Origin: Labilibaculum sp.
Lineage (GTDB): Bacteria > Bacteroidota > Bacteroidia > Bacteroidales > Marinifilaceae
Assembly: GCF_963664555.1 (NCBI RefSeq)
Contig: NZ_OY761461.1
Location: 2,666,001 to 2,730,000 of the forward strand
Direction: 5' to 3'
Length of the DNA stretch: 64,000 bases
Shown here: in pieces, positions 39,952 through 49,812 of the stretch
Layout of the letters: each line of letters opens with the position of its first letter
How positions within the stretch are numbered: position 1 is the first letter of the stretch
The notes under the pieces: model-generated
Seen by the model: the letters and a program-made list of their open reading frames with translations, nothing else
What the model was told of the DNA's origin: nothing
Databases searched by the model: none
Program-made: the position numbers and the translations under genes

Positions 39952-40088
39952 CGGCCTTTCTTAATTCTTTTGAAGTCCTATTTCCTCTATATAAAACCTC
40001 TGTTTTGCATATTGGAGGTAAAAAAGACTTCCAAAAACAAATAAGCAGTATAAGGCAGTTTAATCTCAAAAAAACAAAAGATCATGAA

Positions 40089-40125
40089 AAAGAGGATGTC
40101 TACTTTGCTATGAGACATCCTCTTT
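40089..40125 (-). terminator. Terminator after clpC (overlaps IS right end)
   Basis: AAAGAGGATGTC (40089-40100) and GACATCCTCTTT (40114-40125) form a perfect 12-bp stem. On the minus strand it ends in TTTTTC, 5 bp after the clpC stop. Confidence 0.75.
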
Positions 40126-40129
40126 ATTT

Positions 40130-42634
40130 CTATTCTACTTCTTTGTGCTGTTTCAAAATTTTGGTTGTTATTTTCTGTTTGGCTTTATCAAACCCGACAG
40201 AAATTGTATCGCCTTCTGAAATGCTTGCTTTAATAATGACTTCAGCCATTTCGTCCTCCAGATATTTTTGAATAGCACGTTTTAATGGACGGGCACCAAA
40301 CTGGACATCATATCCTTTTTCAGCAATAAAGTCTTTGGCAGGAGTGGACATTTTAATGTTGTATCCCAAATCATTAACTCTCTTATATAATCCATCAAGT
40401 TCAATGTCGATAATCTTATGGATGTCTTTTTGCGTTAGAGAATTAAACATGATCAAATCATCAATTCTGTTTAGAAATTCAGGCGCAAATGCCTTTTTTA
40501 ATGCTTTTTGTATGATGTTGCTTGTGTAATCATTAGAATCAGCTCCTCCTCCTGTTTGGAAACCGATTCCTTTACCAAAATCTTTTAATTCTCTACTTCC
40601 TATATTGGAAGTCATTATAATAATACTATTTTTAAAATCAACCTTACGGCCTAAACTATCAGTTAGTTGCCCATCATCCAGCACTTGTAACAGTATGTTG
40701 AATACATCTGGATGAGCTTTTTCTATCTCATCTAAAAGTACTACAGAGTAAGGTTTGCGTCTAACTTTTTCAGTAAGTTGCCCACCTTCTTCATATCCGA
40801 CATATCCTGGAGGCGCTCCAACTAATCTGGATACGGCAAATTTTTCCATATATTCGCTCATATCAATTCGTATCAGCGAGTCATTGCTGTCAAATAAATA
40901 ATTTGATAATACTTTAGCTAGTTGTGTTTTACCAACTCCTGTTGGTCCAAGGAATATAAATGTACCAATTGGTTTGTTTGGATCTTTTAAGCCAGCTCTA
41001 TTCCTTTGAATCGCTTTAACTATTTTACTAATAGCATCTTCTTGTCCAATGACTTTGCCCTGAAGCTCACTAGCCATTTTTACGAGTCGTGAGCCTTCTG
41101 CCTGAGCAATTCTTTTTACAGGAACACCAGTCATCATTGCTACTACTTCCGCGATATCATCTTCGGAAACTTTTTCTTTTTTAAGACTAAGTTCTTGTTC
41201 CCATTTGTCTTTTTCCCGCTCTAAATCTTCGGAATAGCTCTTTTCTTTATCTCTGAAGCTTGCCGCCAGTTCAAATTTCTGAGCCTTAACAGCTTTAATT
41301 TTATTTTGACGGGTTTCTTCAATTTTTTTCTCAAGTTCCTCGATGATTACAGGCACATGAATATTTGATATATGAACACGTGATCCTGATTCATCAAGAG
41401 CATCAATGGCTTTATCTGGAAGATGTCTGTCGCTTATATATCTGGATGTTAGTTTCACACAAGCTTCAATCGCTTCTTTTGTATAAAAAACGTTATGATG
41501 GTCTTCGTATCGTTCTTTGATATTATTTAAGATTTCTATTGTTTCTTCAGGAGAAGTAGGTTCAACCATAACTTTCTGAAAACGTCTTTCTAATGCGCCA
41601 TCTTTTTCAATGTTTTGACGATACTCATCAAGGGTGGTAGCACCAATACATTGAATTTCACCTCTTGCCAAGGCTGGTTTAAGCATATTTGCAGCATCAA
41701 GAGATCCGGTAGCACCGCCAGCGCCTACAATTGTGTGAATTTCATCAATAAAAAGAATAATATCATTCGTTTTGGAGAGTTCATTTAAGATGGCTTTCAT
41801 ACGTTCTTCGAACTGACCCCGGTATTTTGTTCCGGCAACAATTGATGCCAAATCAAGAGAGACAACCCTTTTCCCAAATAAAACCCGCGACACCTTTTTT
41901 TGAATAATTCTTAGTGCAAGTCCTTCGGCAATAGCTGATTTACCAACACCAGGCTCTCCAATTAAAATAGGATTATTCTTTTTTCTGCGACTTAGAATTT
42001 GTGCAAGTCTCTCAATTTCAATTTCTCTTCCAACAATTGGATCTAACGTTCCTTCTTCTGCCGATTTTGTGATGTCAATACCAAAATTATCCAGCACAGG
42101 AGTTTCAGATTTTCCTCTGGCAGTTGTTCTTTTAGATTCTCCACCAAACTGTCCGCCTTTTCCTTCACTGTCTTCTGGAGTATAATCCGCCTGAGCTTTT
42201 GGGAAGAGTGTTTTTAAATTCTCTTTCACTTTATTGTAGTCAATCGTGTTGGCTTCTAATGCTTGAGTCACCAGGCTTTTATCATCTTTTAAGATCGCTA
42301 AAAGAAGGTGGCTTGTGTCGATAGTGTTATTTTTCAAAGCTTTAGCTTCAAGGTATATTAGCTTAAGAACACGTTCCGCTGACCTTTGCAAAGGAATATT
42401 ATTTTGATCTAAATCAGAAATAGCATCTGATTTTAGATTTTTCTCTATGTTTTTTCGAATATCGTAAAGGTCAACTCCCAAAGAAATTAGGATGTCGACA
42501 GCAATACCTTCACCTTCACGAAGAATCCCTAAAAACAAGTGTTCTGTTCCAATAGCATTGTTTCCAAGCCTTTCAGCTTCCTCTTTGCTATAAGAAAGTA
42601 CATCTTTAATACGAGGTGAAAATTTAGAATCCAT
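40130..42634 (-). CDS. clpC: ATP-dependent Clp protease ATP-binding subunit ClpC
   Basis: Hsp100 unfoldase that feeds proteins to ClpP. The 834-aa protein has two Clp-N repeats (1-150), AAA-1 with Walker A GEPGVGKSA, a UVR-containing middle region (FELAASFRDKEKSYSEDLE, residues about 440-460) and AAA-2 with GPTGVGKTQ and a C-terminal ClpB-D2-small domain. The short M-region and UVR motif distinguish ClpC from ClpB. It is divergent from gyrA. Confidence 0.95.
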   Translation of the reverse strand: MDSKFSPRIKDVLSYSKEEAERLGNNAIGTEHLFLGILREGEGIAVDILISLGVDLYDIRKNIEKNLKSDAISDLDQNNIPLQRSAERVLKLIYLEAKALKNNTIDTSHLLLAILKDDKSLVTQALEANTIDYNKVKENLKTLFPKAQADYTPEDSEGKGGQFGGESKRTTARGKSETPVLDNFGIDITKSAEEGTLDPIVGREIEIERLAQILSRRKKNNPILIGEPGVGKSAIAEGLALRIIQKKVSRVLFGKRVVSLDLASIVAGTKYRGQFEERMKAILNELSKTNDIILFIDEIHTIVGAGGATGSLDAANMLKPALARGEIQCIGATTLDEYRQNIEKDGALERRFQKVMVEPTSPEETIEILNNIKERYEDHHNVFYTKEAIEACVKLTSRYISDRHLPDKAIDALDESGSRVHISNIHVPVIIEELEKKIEETRQNKIKAVKAQKFELAASFRDKEKSYSEDLEREKDKWEQELSLKKEKVSEDDIAEVVAMMTGVPVKRIAQAEGSRLVKMASELQGKVIGQEDAISKIVKAIQRNRAGLKDPNKPIGTFIFLGPTGVGKTQLAKVLSNYLFDSNDSLIRIDMSEYMEKFAVSRLVGAPPGYVGYEEGGQLTEKVRRKPYSVVLLDEIEKAHPDVFNILLQVLDDGQLTDSLGRKVDFKNSIIIMTSNIGSRELKDFGKGIGFQTGGGADSNDYTSNIIQKALKKAFAPEFLNRIDDLIMFNSLTQKDIHKIIDIELDGLYKRVNDLGYNIKMSTPAKDFIAEKGYDVQFGARPLKRAIQKYLEDEMAEVIIKASISEGDTISVGFDKAKQKITTKILKQHKEVE

Positions 42635-42852
42635 ATAGTAGGTTTTTTAAATATTTAACAAATCAATCGGAAAATAGATTCCGGCTTTTTTAAATGCAAC
42701 ATTAAAATAACGAAAAATAATTAGATCCAAGCCTAAATGGGCCATCAATTTTTCACTCCGATTGTATCTCAATTATGAATTTATCTAATAATCAAGCTGT
42801 AATGCTTAATAGAGTGAATATTTATCTTAATCCATGCGTAAATAACGCTTCC
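42635..42852. other. Divergent clpC-gyrA intergenic region
   Basis: AT-rich, no gene seen. It should include the clpC promoter, but no TAnnTTTG box with good spacing was recognised on the minus strand, and no CIRCE-like inverted repeat was seen. Confidence 0.4.
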
Positions 42853-42888
42853 TTTGTTACGCAAAATCTACATATTTTGTTACTTTTG
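42853..42888 (+). promoter_or_regulatory. Promoter of gyrA
   Basis: TTTG (42853-42856), 24-bp spacer, TACTTTTG (42881-42888), followed by a 38-bp leader to the ATG. Confidence 0.55.
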
Positions 42889-42926
42889 TAATTCTGATAA
42901 ATGTTTAGAATTTTAAAAGAAATATA

Positions 42927-45419
42927 ATGACTACGGGAGAGAGAATTATACGTATTAATATAGAAGAGGAAATGAAATCTGCCTACATTGATTATTCAAT
43001 GTCGGTGATTGTTTCCAGAGCTTTGCCAGATGTTAGGGATGGATTAAAACCTGTTCATCGACGAGTGTTATTTGGAATGGGTGAGTTGGGAATGACTTCA
43101 ACGAAACCTTATAAGAAATCAGCTAGAATTGTTGGAGAAGTATTGGGTAAGTATCATCCGCACGGTGATAGTTCTGTGTACATGACAATGGTTCGTATGG
43201 CTCAGCACTGGTCATTGCGTTATCCTCTTATTGATGGTCAGGGAAATTTTGGTTCTGTTGATGGTGATAGTCCCGCAGCGATGCGTTATACTGAGGCAAG
43301 AATGAACAAAATTGCTGAAGAAATCTTAGCGGATCTTGAAAAGGATACGGTTGATATGACTCCCAATTTTGATGAATCATTGAAAGAACCAACTGTACTT
43401 CCTACCCGAATTCCGAATCTTTTGGTTAATGGCGCTTCGGGTATTGCAGTGGGTATGGCAACAAATATGGCGCCACACAACTTGTCTGATGTTATCGACG
43501 CTACTATTGCATACATTGAGGACAATGATGTCTTGATGGACGATTTAATTAGTATTGTAAAGGCACCAGATTTCCCTACTGGTGGTACTATTTACGGTTA
43601 CCAAGGTGTTAGGGATGCATTTGAGACGGGTAGAGGGCGTGTTGTTGTTCGTGCCAAAACAAATATAGAAACGACTGATACAGGTCGTGAAAAGATAATT
43701 GTAACAGAGATTCCTTATATGGTTAATAAGGCTGAGCTGATAATGAAAGCTGCAGACTTAATTAATGACAAAAAGATTGAAGGTATTTCAAATGTTAATG
43801 ATGAGTCAGACCGTAACGGTATGCGCATCGTTTTCGATCTGAAAAGAGATGCAATTGCAAATGTTGTTTTAAACAAATTGTTTAAATACACTCAAATGAT
43901 GACTTCATTCAGCGTAAATAATATTGCGTTGGTTAAAGGGCGTCCAAAGATGCTAAATCTTAAAGATTTGATCATGTATTTTGTCGAACATAGACATGAC
44001 GTTGTTGTTCGGAGAACCCGATTTGAGTTAAAACAGGCTGAGGCTAAAGCTCACATATTAAAGGGATTAATAATAGCATTAGATCACATAGATCAGGTTA
44101 TTGCTTTGATAAGAGGTTCTAAAACACCAGAAGAGGCAAAGCTAGGGCTAATGTCTAATTTTGAATTGGACGAACTTCAAGCTAAAGCTATTCTGGATAT
44201 GCGTTTGCAAAAACTTACTGGTCTTGAGAGAGATAAGTTACATGCAGAGTATGAAGAGCTGATGAAGTTAATTGATCACCTGAACTCTATTCTTAATGAT
44301 GAATCTATCCGAATGGGTATTATCAAAGAAGAGCTTCTTGAAATAAAAGCGAAGTACGGTGATGAAAGACGAACAGATATTGTTTATTCTTCAGAAGAAT
44401 TCAATCCTGAAGATTTTTATGCTGATGAAGAAATGGTTATTACTATTTCAAGAATGGGATATATTAAACGCACTCCTCTTTCTGAGTTTAAAACACAAAA
44501 TAGAGGTGGAGTAGGTTCTAAAGGAAGTATAACAAGAGAAGAGGATTTCTTAGAGCATATGATTATGGCTACAATGCATAATACTATGCTGTTTTTTACC
44601 GAAAAAGGAAAATGTTTTTGGTTGAAAGTTTATGAGATTCCTGAAGGAACGAAACAATCTAAAGGCAGAGCAATACAGAATTTATTGAATATTGAACAAG
44701 ATGATAAGGTTAAAGCTTATATCAATGTTCTTAATTTAAATGAAGAAGAATATATTAATAGTAATAATATTGTTCTCTGTACTAAGAAAGGAGTTATTAA
44801 GAAAACTTCATTAGAAGCATATTCTCGTCCTAGAGTTAATGGAGTAAATGCTATAACTGTTCGCGAAGGAGATCAGTTATTGGAAGCGAAGCTGACAAAT
44901 GGCAATAATGAAATTTTAATTGCCGGACGTTCTGGTAAAGCAATTAGATTTGAGGAAAGTCAGGTTCGACCAATGGGTAGAACAGCTTCCGGAGTGCGTG
45001 GAATTACATTGAAAGATGAGACTGACGAAGTTGTTGGCATGATATGTGTTGAGAATGGTGAAGAGGATATTCTTGTTGTTTCTGAAAATGGTTTTGGAAA
45101 ACGCTCTAAGATTGATGATTATCGAATTACCAATAGAGGTGGTAAAGGAGTTAAAACGATTAGTATTACAGAAAAAACTGGTGATTTAATTGCAATTAAA
45201 AATGTAACAGATAATGAAGATTTAATGATCATCAATAAATCTGGAATTACAATTAGAATGGCTGTTTCTGATTTAAGAGTTATGGGCCGTGCTACCCAGG
45301 GAGTTCGTTTGATTAACTTGAGTAAGAAGAATGATTCTATTGCGGCTGTTGCCAAAGTAAACTCCTCAGATGAAGTCTCGGAATTAAATACAGAGGAATC
45401 AACAGAAGAAGAGGTATAA
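42927..45419 (+). CDS. gyrA: DNA gyrase subunit A
   Basis: Catalytic subunit of gyrase, introducing negative supercoils with GyrB. The 830-aa protein has the active tyrosine Tyr121 in [10 protein letters not shown]. The quinolone-determining segment is [15 protein letters not shown]. The C-terminal beta-pinwheel has six blades and a GyrA-box-like [10 protein letters not shown]. Ser82 (Ser83 of E. coli) is kept, but the position of E. coli Asp87 is Met86. The acidic tail is typical. ParC is excluded by the GyrA box and length. Confidence 0.95.
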   Translation: MTTGERIIRINIEEEMKSAYIDYSMSVIVSRALPDVRDGLKPVHRRVLFGMGELGMTSTKPYKKSARIVGEVLGKYHPHGDSSVYMTMVRMAQHWSLRYPLIDGQGNFGSVDGDSPAAMRYTEARMNKIAEEILADLEKDTVDMTPNFDESLKEPTVLPTRIPNLLVNGASGIAVGMATNMAPHNLSDVIDATIAYIEDNDVLMDDLISIVKAPDFPTGGTIYGYQGVRDAFETGRGRVVVRAKTNIETTDTGREKIIVTEIPYMVNKAELIMKAADLINDKKIEGISNVNDESDRNGMRIVFDLKRDAIANVVLNKLFKYTQMMTSFSVNNIALVKGRPKMLNLKDLIMYFVEHRHDVVVRRTRFELKQAEAKAHILKGLIIALDHIDQVIALIRGSKTPEEAKLGLMSNFELDELQAKAILDMRLQKLTGLERDKLHAEYEELMKLIDHLNSILNDESIRMGIIKEELLEIKAKYGDERRTDIVYSSEEFNPEDFYADEEMVITISRMGYIKRTPLSEFKTQNRGGVGSKGSITREEDFLEHMIMATMHNTMLFFTEKGKCFWLKVYEIPEGTKQSKGRAIQNLLNIEQDDKVKAYINVLNLNEEEYINSNNIVLCTKKGVIKKTSLEAYSRPRVNGVNAITVREGDQLLEAKLTNGNNEILIAGRSGKAIRFEESQVRPMGRTASGVRGITLKDETDEVVGMICVENGEEDILVVSENGFGKRSKIDDYRITNRGGKGVKTISITEKTGDLIAIKNVTDNEDLMIINKSGITIRMAVSDLRVMGRATQGVRLINLSKKNDSIAAVAKVNSSDEVSELNTEESTEEEV

Positions 45420-45455
45420 AGAGTAGATACTTAGACTAAATATAAAGAAAACAAT

Positions 45456-45489
45456 TTTGTTCATGGTACAGAATAAAAATATATTTTTG
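45456..45489 (+). promoter_or_regulatory. Promoter of the TPR gene at 45522
   Basis: TTTG (45456-45459), 22-bp spacer, TATTTTTG (45482-45489). Confidence 0.55.
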
Positions 45490-45521
45490 TTCAAGATTGT
45501 TATTAAAACTAAACATTGATT

Positions 45522-46691
45522 ATGAGAAAATTATCATTCATTCTAGTTATGCTTATGTGTGTTGCAAGTGTAAGTGCACAGAAAAGCAAAGTGACTGGGG
45601 CCCAGAATTATCTTACTTCTGGTAAGTTGGATAAAGCAAAAGAAGCTATTGATGAAGGGATTCAGGACGAAAAATGTGTGGCATATGCTAAGGCATATCT
45701 TGTAAAAGGAAAGGTGTATCAAGGAATTTTTGAAAGTCCTCTTCCTGCCTACAAGAAATTGGCGGAAAAACCACTTGATGTTGCTTTCGATTCCTATATG
45801 AAAGCTCTTGAGTTAGATGAAAATGGGAAAATGGAAAAGCCTGTTAAAGCTCAAATGACAAACATGATTCCTGATTACACAAACGAAGCCGTTAATTTAT
45901 ATAATGAAGGAGATTTCCCTGGCGCTTTGGCAGCTTTTGAGAGAGTATTGGAAATTGAAGCAATGGATATGTTTAAAGAAAATGCTACCATTGATACAGC
46001 TGTAATTTTTAATGCAGGTATGACTGCTCAAAAGGCCGAACAATTAGAAAAAGCGGCAAAGTATTACAAGCAATCTATTGAGTACAACTACGGTGGAGCA
46101 AAAACTTATGCTAATTTGTCTAAAGTTTTAAATGACTCTGGAAATAAAGAAGAAGGGGTTAAATACCTTCATAAAGGATTCGAGCTATATCCTAATGATT
46201 CATGGATGTTGGTTGAATTAATCAACCATTATATGTTAGGTGGAGAGCCTCAAAAAGCAGCCGATTATTTGGATAAAGCAATTGAGTTGGATCCAACAAA
46301 CAGTTCTTTTTACCGGGCAAAGGGAACTTTGTACGAAAAAACTGAAGAATTTGCTAAAGCTGAAGAGATGTATACCAAAGCATTAAGTATGGATCCAAAT
46401 GATTTTACTTCTCAGTATAATCTTGGATTGCTAAAACTTAATTCAGCGATTCTGAAGCATAAAGCTGCCAATGAAATAATGGATGCTAAAAAGTATAATG
46501 AAGCAATTAAAGCTGTTTATGCAGAATACGAAGCAGTGATTCCTTATTTCGAAAAGGTACTTGAAATGCAACCTGATGAGAAAAATTCTATGATTACTTT
46601 AAAAGAATTGTATTTCAAACTGAGAAATGAAAACGAAGTTTACCTTGAAAAATACAATAAGGTGAAAGCTCAGTTGGATGGCATGGAGTAA
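45522..46691 (+). CDS. Periplasmic TPR-repeat protein
   Basis: A 389-aa protein with an N-terminal signal peptide (MRKLSFILVMLMCVASVSA, cleavage before QK) and several TPR units covering about residues 30-360, for example NLGLLKLNSAI and YTKALSMDPNDF. Start at ATG 45522; the frame extends to a TTG at 45516. Such proteins mediate protein-protein contacts. No partner can be named. It follows gyrA with its own promoter. Confidence 0.85.
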   Translation: MRKLSFILVMLMCVASVSAQKSKVTGAQNYLTSGKLDKAKEAIDEGIQDEKCVAYAKAYLVKGKVYQGIFESPLPAYKKLAEKPLDVAFDSYMKALELDENGKMEKPVKAQMTNMIPDYTNEAVNLYNEGDFPGALAAFERVLEIEAMDMFKENATIDTAVIFNAGMTAQKAEQLEKAAKYYKQSIEYNYGGAKTYANLSKVLNDSGNKEEGVKYLHKGFELYPNDSWMLVELINHYMLGGEPQKAADYLDKAIELDPTNSSFYRAKGTLYEKTEEFAKAEEMYTKALSMDPNDFTSQYNLGLLKLNSAILKHKAANEIMDAKKYNEAIKAVYAEYEAVIPYFEKVLEMQPDEKNSMITLKELYFKLRNENEVYLEKYNKVKAQLDGME

Positions 46692-46697
46692 ATAAAA

Positions 46698-46725
46698 TAA
46701 AGGGAAGTTTAGGCTTCCCTTTATT
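46698..46725 (+). terminator. Terminator after the TPR gene
   Basis: TAAAGGGAAG / CTTCCCTTTA stem with a T-rich tail. It lies 97 bp before the convergent kinase gene end. Confidence 0.7.
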
Positions 46726-46822
46726 TTATATTCTTTATTTAACGTAATGTTGATTATAGGACAAATATAGTTTCAAAAAAATACCAACGAAAATATCACT
46801 AACAGCATCTTCCTTGCAATTA

Positions 46823-48535
46823 TTAAAGAAACTTCTGCAGGACTTCCATTAGTTTATGAGGATCAATCGGCTTTGTGATAAATTCATTCGCACCGGCCTT
46901 AAAACATTCTTCTTTTTCATTATTAAATGTAAAAGCTGTTTGCACTATAACCGGGATTTTATTATTAATGGCTTTAATTTGTTTTATAGCATCCAATCCG
47001 CCAATCTCAGGCATTCTCATATCCATTAATACCAAGTCTATTTGTGGATTATTTGCCTGGCATATTTCGATTGCATCTCTGCCATTCCGAGCCCAAATTA
47101 CATTTGCATCAGTTAATTCAATTATTGCATTTAAGTAATTGAAATTAGATTTAACATCTTCTGCAATTAAAATATTACGGTTGGTATAATCTATTGATTT
47201 TACCCCGGCACTCTCAATTCGGCTCTCAAACTTATCTGAAGATTCTCTTAATAATTTAAGATTTGATTGACCTAAATTATGTACTTTAAAATAAAAATTG
47301 GAACCGATTTCAATTTTAGAATCAAACCAAATTTCCCCCTCTAAAAGCTGTACCATTTTTTTACAAAGAGTTAAACCGATTCCAGAACCTTCAAATTTTC
47401 TTGTAGAACTGTTTTCCCCTTGTCTAAACAAATCAAATATAACATGCTGATTTTCATTAGAAATACCAATTCCTGTATCTTTAATGTAAAATATTGGATT
47501 GGTTTCATTTTCTATGAAATACCCTATTTCCACAATACCTTTTGTTGTGAATTTAATTGCGTTATCAATTAAATTATCAAGTATTTGAACTATTTTGTTT
47601 TTGTCAGAATGAATAGAGAATTGTCCGCTGTTCTCAGGCAAAACAAGTCTTAATTCAATATTTTTATTCAATCTGTGACTTGTTTCGAATACTTTAAATA
47701 AGTCAGTTATGATTGGATTTAGTACAAACTTTTCTTTTTGAATTGCTAATTGGTTCGTTTCCATCTTGGAAACATCAATCAAGTTATTTATAAGTTTTAA
47801 TAGTTTTTTACTGTTATTCGAAATGTGATTAATGAAACTAGCCAGTTGATTTTTATTTAGATTGTTATCTGATAACAGGTTGGAAAATCCAACCATGGCA
47901 TTAATAGGTGTTCGAATTTCATGACTTATATTAGAGAGAAAAGCTGATTTCAACTTTTCAGATTCTTCAGCTTCTTTCTTTGCTTTTTCAAGTTCTTTTT
48001 TAGTTTCTGTTATCGTTATTATATCCTGCAACGATGTTGAATGGGAAATGCATGCTTGAATAGATACTGAAAATTTATCCAAAACATTCTTTAATTTAGT
48101 TTGGTCGATTTCGCTCCAGATTCGTTTCTCAGAAGATGAATACAGTACCAAAAATCCGATCTCCTGCAATTGGAAAAAGGTTATTGCTCCTCCTTCTTTC
48201 ACTTTAAAACCAATTTCTTTACTAATTTCCTGGGTAAGAATGCATGAAAAAGAATTTTGGTTTGCAAAACAACGATCAATATAATTTGAATTACATATTG
48301 AGTAACTCTCAAGCTTAATAATTGGATGAGAATAAATTGCTTTCAATCCATGTTCTTGTCTTGTAAATGAAATATTACGATTCCGGATCCAAACACCACC
48401 AAACTCAATGTTCTTAACTGACATTAGTGTATCTAAAAACCGTCTGCAATTTTCCTTCAAATCTAAGGATTGACCTATGGATAAGGATAATTCATACAAA
48501 AATGAAATGTCTTTTATTATATCGTTAGTTTGCAT
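46823..48535 (-). CDS. Hybrid sensor histidine kinase/response regulator
   Basis: A 570-aa cytoplasmic protein. An N-terminal GAF-like sensor (about 10-165) and a short coiled coil precede HisKA, with phosphoacceptor His205 in SNISHEIRTP. HATPase_c has DNLIDNAIKF, KDTGIGIS and GSGIGLTLC. A C-terminal receiver has Asp504 in LMDMRMPE. There are no transmembrane segments. Its start overlaps the end of the FIST-domain gene by 11 bp, so the two are translationally coupled and FIST is likely the sensory partner. Confidence 0.92.
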   Translation of the reverse strand: MQTNDIIKDISFLYELSLSIGQSLDLKENCRRFLDTLMSVKNIEFGGVWIRNRNISFTRQEHGLKAIYSHPIIKLESYSICNSNYIDRCFANQNSFSCILTQEISKEIGFKVKEGGAITFFQLQEIGFLVLYSSSEKRIWSEIDQTKLKNVLDKFSVSIQACISHSTSLQDIITITETKKELEKAKKEAEESEKLKSAFLSNISHEIRTPINAMVGFSNLLSDNNLNKNQLASFINHISNNSKKLLKLINNLIDVSKMETNQLAIQKEKFVLNPIITDLFKVFETSHRLNKNIELRLVLPENSGQFSIHSDKNKIVQILDNLIDNAIKFTTKGIVEIGYFIENETNPIFYIKDTGIGISNENQHVIFDLFRQGENSSTRKFEGSGIGLTLCKKMVQLLEGEIWFDSKIEIGSNFYFKVHNLGQSNLKLLRESSDKFESRIESAGVKSIDYTNRNILIAEDVKSNFNYLNAIIELTDANVIWARNGRDAIEICQANNPQIDLVLMDMRMPEIGGLDAIKQIKAINNKIPVIVQTAFTFNNEKEECFKAGANEFITKPIDPHKLMEVLQKFL

Positions 48536-49640
48536 TCTTATCTAAATATGAAAAACCTAAAACAATTGATTTATTTAATATCTCAGGATATCCTTCGCCA
48601 CTTGAATATATCTCTCCAATTGAAAGTGCTCCTTCTAAATTTACCTGATTTTGATTAGTTTTGATTTCGTCAGTCAAATTCGAGAGTTCCACATAGAAGT
48701 TATTGTTTAAATGATTTGCTCTTGATATGCAATTAAAAATAAGCGCATCCGCTATTTTTGATTCTTTATCAATGCTTTGACAAACAAGATTTTTAGATAC
48801 AGATTTGAAATCTTCTTTTCTCATTGTCATTAGGTCAATAAGTGAATTTTCAGGAATATTACCTACACAATGTAAATAACCTTCTTCAGTAACTCTCATA
48901 GGATCTCTGATTATATATTCACTATTCTCTTTGTAGATTCCAAATGGATAATGAATTGAATTGTCCTCAAAATTCTCTCTATTAATTTTAATATCTAATG
49001 CAGTTTTCAAAAAACGTTGATAAACAACAAATGCATTTTCCCAGTTAAGCTCCTTAATAAAGTTTTTATCTGTTTTTGTAGCGATAAATGGACCATGAAG
49101 TTTTGTCCAGCCATGTAATGAGCCTGTTGTTACTTTGTTTTCGGTAAGCGTGATGATTGTTCCTGTATTAAAAATGCCATCATTGCTTATTAAAACACCT
49201 CCGTTGTGCTCTTTAATTCGGCCAGCACCACCACCAAGAAATTTAACGTCATTTCCTAAATAAGTATATAAAGATCTTAAGTGTTCTGAACTTTCAGAAG
49301 ATATTCCGGAAGTAAGGACGTATGCCGTTAAAAATATTACACTGCTGAATTCAGAAATTTGTTGGCTAAAAGTTTTCGACGAATCAAAATAAATTGAAAC
49401 AGCATTATGAGGTAACCACTTAATTACTATGCCAGTACCAGATGTTTTATTGTTGTGTATTATTTTGGGAAAAACACCACCTGTGAATTTTATATTTCTG
49501 TTGTTCAACGAATTGACAAACTCTTTTAGTGGAATTTTAGAATCTTCCCCAATAAGGATAAAAGCAAATGAATTGTTAGAAGACTTATTGGTTTCTAACA
49601 AATAAAGTATTTCTTTCAAACTTGGATTTTCCAGATACAT
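48525..49640 (-). CDS. FIST domain sensory protein
   Basis: About 371 aa from the ATG at 49640 (MYLENPSLKE), preceded by GGAGAGAGG, an unusually good Shine-Dalgarno for this organism. The frame extends to a TTG at 49658. FIST_N features are FLGGGAGRIKEHNGG and SLHGWTKLHGPF. FIST_C is shown by the ending LEGALSIGEIYSSGEGYPE (about 335-353). FIST domains are proposed small-ligand (amino acid) sensors tied to signal transduction. The 11-bp overlap with the following kinase gene supports that role. Confidence 0.88.
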   Translation of the reverse strand: MYLENPSLKEILYLLETNKSSNNSFAFILIGEDSKIPLKEFVNSLNNRNIKFTGGVFPKIIHNNKTSGTGIVIKWLPHNAVSIYFDSSKTFSQQISEFSSVIFLTAYVLTSGISSESSEHLRSLYTYLGNDVKFLGGGAGRIKEHNGGVLISNDGIFNTGTIITLTENKVTTGSLHGWTKLHGPFIATKTDKNFIKELNWENAFVVYQRFLKTALDIKINRENFEDNSIHYPFGIYKENSEYIIRDPMRVTEEGYLHCVGNIPENSLIDLMTMRKEDFKSVSKNLVCQSIDKESKIADALIFNCISRANHLNNNFYVELSNLTDEIKTNQNQVNLEGALSIGEIYSSGEGYPEILNKSIVLGFSYLDKNAN

Positions 49641-49768
49641 TACCTCTCTCCTCTTCAATTATATTAATTACAATTTTAGCGAATTTATGACTATTAACCG
49701 ATTGCTTTTGATTAAAGATCAATATCGTCATGTCAAGGCTTTTAATTGTATTGTTAGGGGAGAAATTA

Positions 49769-49807
49769 AAAAAAAACTGACTTTTTGTATACAAAGCCAG
49801 TTTTCCA
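49769..49807 (-). terminator. Terminator after adk
   Basis: On the minus strand AAAACTGGCTTTGTATACAAA pairs imperfectly with its downstream complement and ends in a run of nine or more T. Confidence 0.65.
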
Positions 49808-49812
49808 TTAGG

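Larger units (their letters stand above)
38320..40125 (+). mobile_element. IS1182-family insertion sequence
   Basis: About 1.8 kb. Imperfect terminal inverted repeats are AAAGAGGCTGTCTCAAA (38320-38336) and the complement of AAAGAGGATGTCTCATA (40109-40125), 15 of 17 matching. Both ends also fold into hairpins with an inward copy. One intact transposase gene lies inside. No direct target duplication could be identified, so the exact ends are uncertain. The right hairpin also serves as the clpC terminator. The element sits between tpx and clpC, both minus strand, without breaking either gene. Confidence 0.65.

Noticed and set aside
49585..49794. Short minus-strand ORF before the FIST gene
   Set aside because: It overlaps the start of the FIST gene in another frame and has no coding character.
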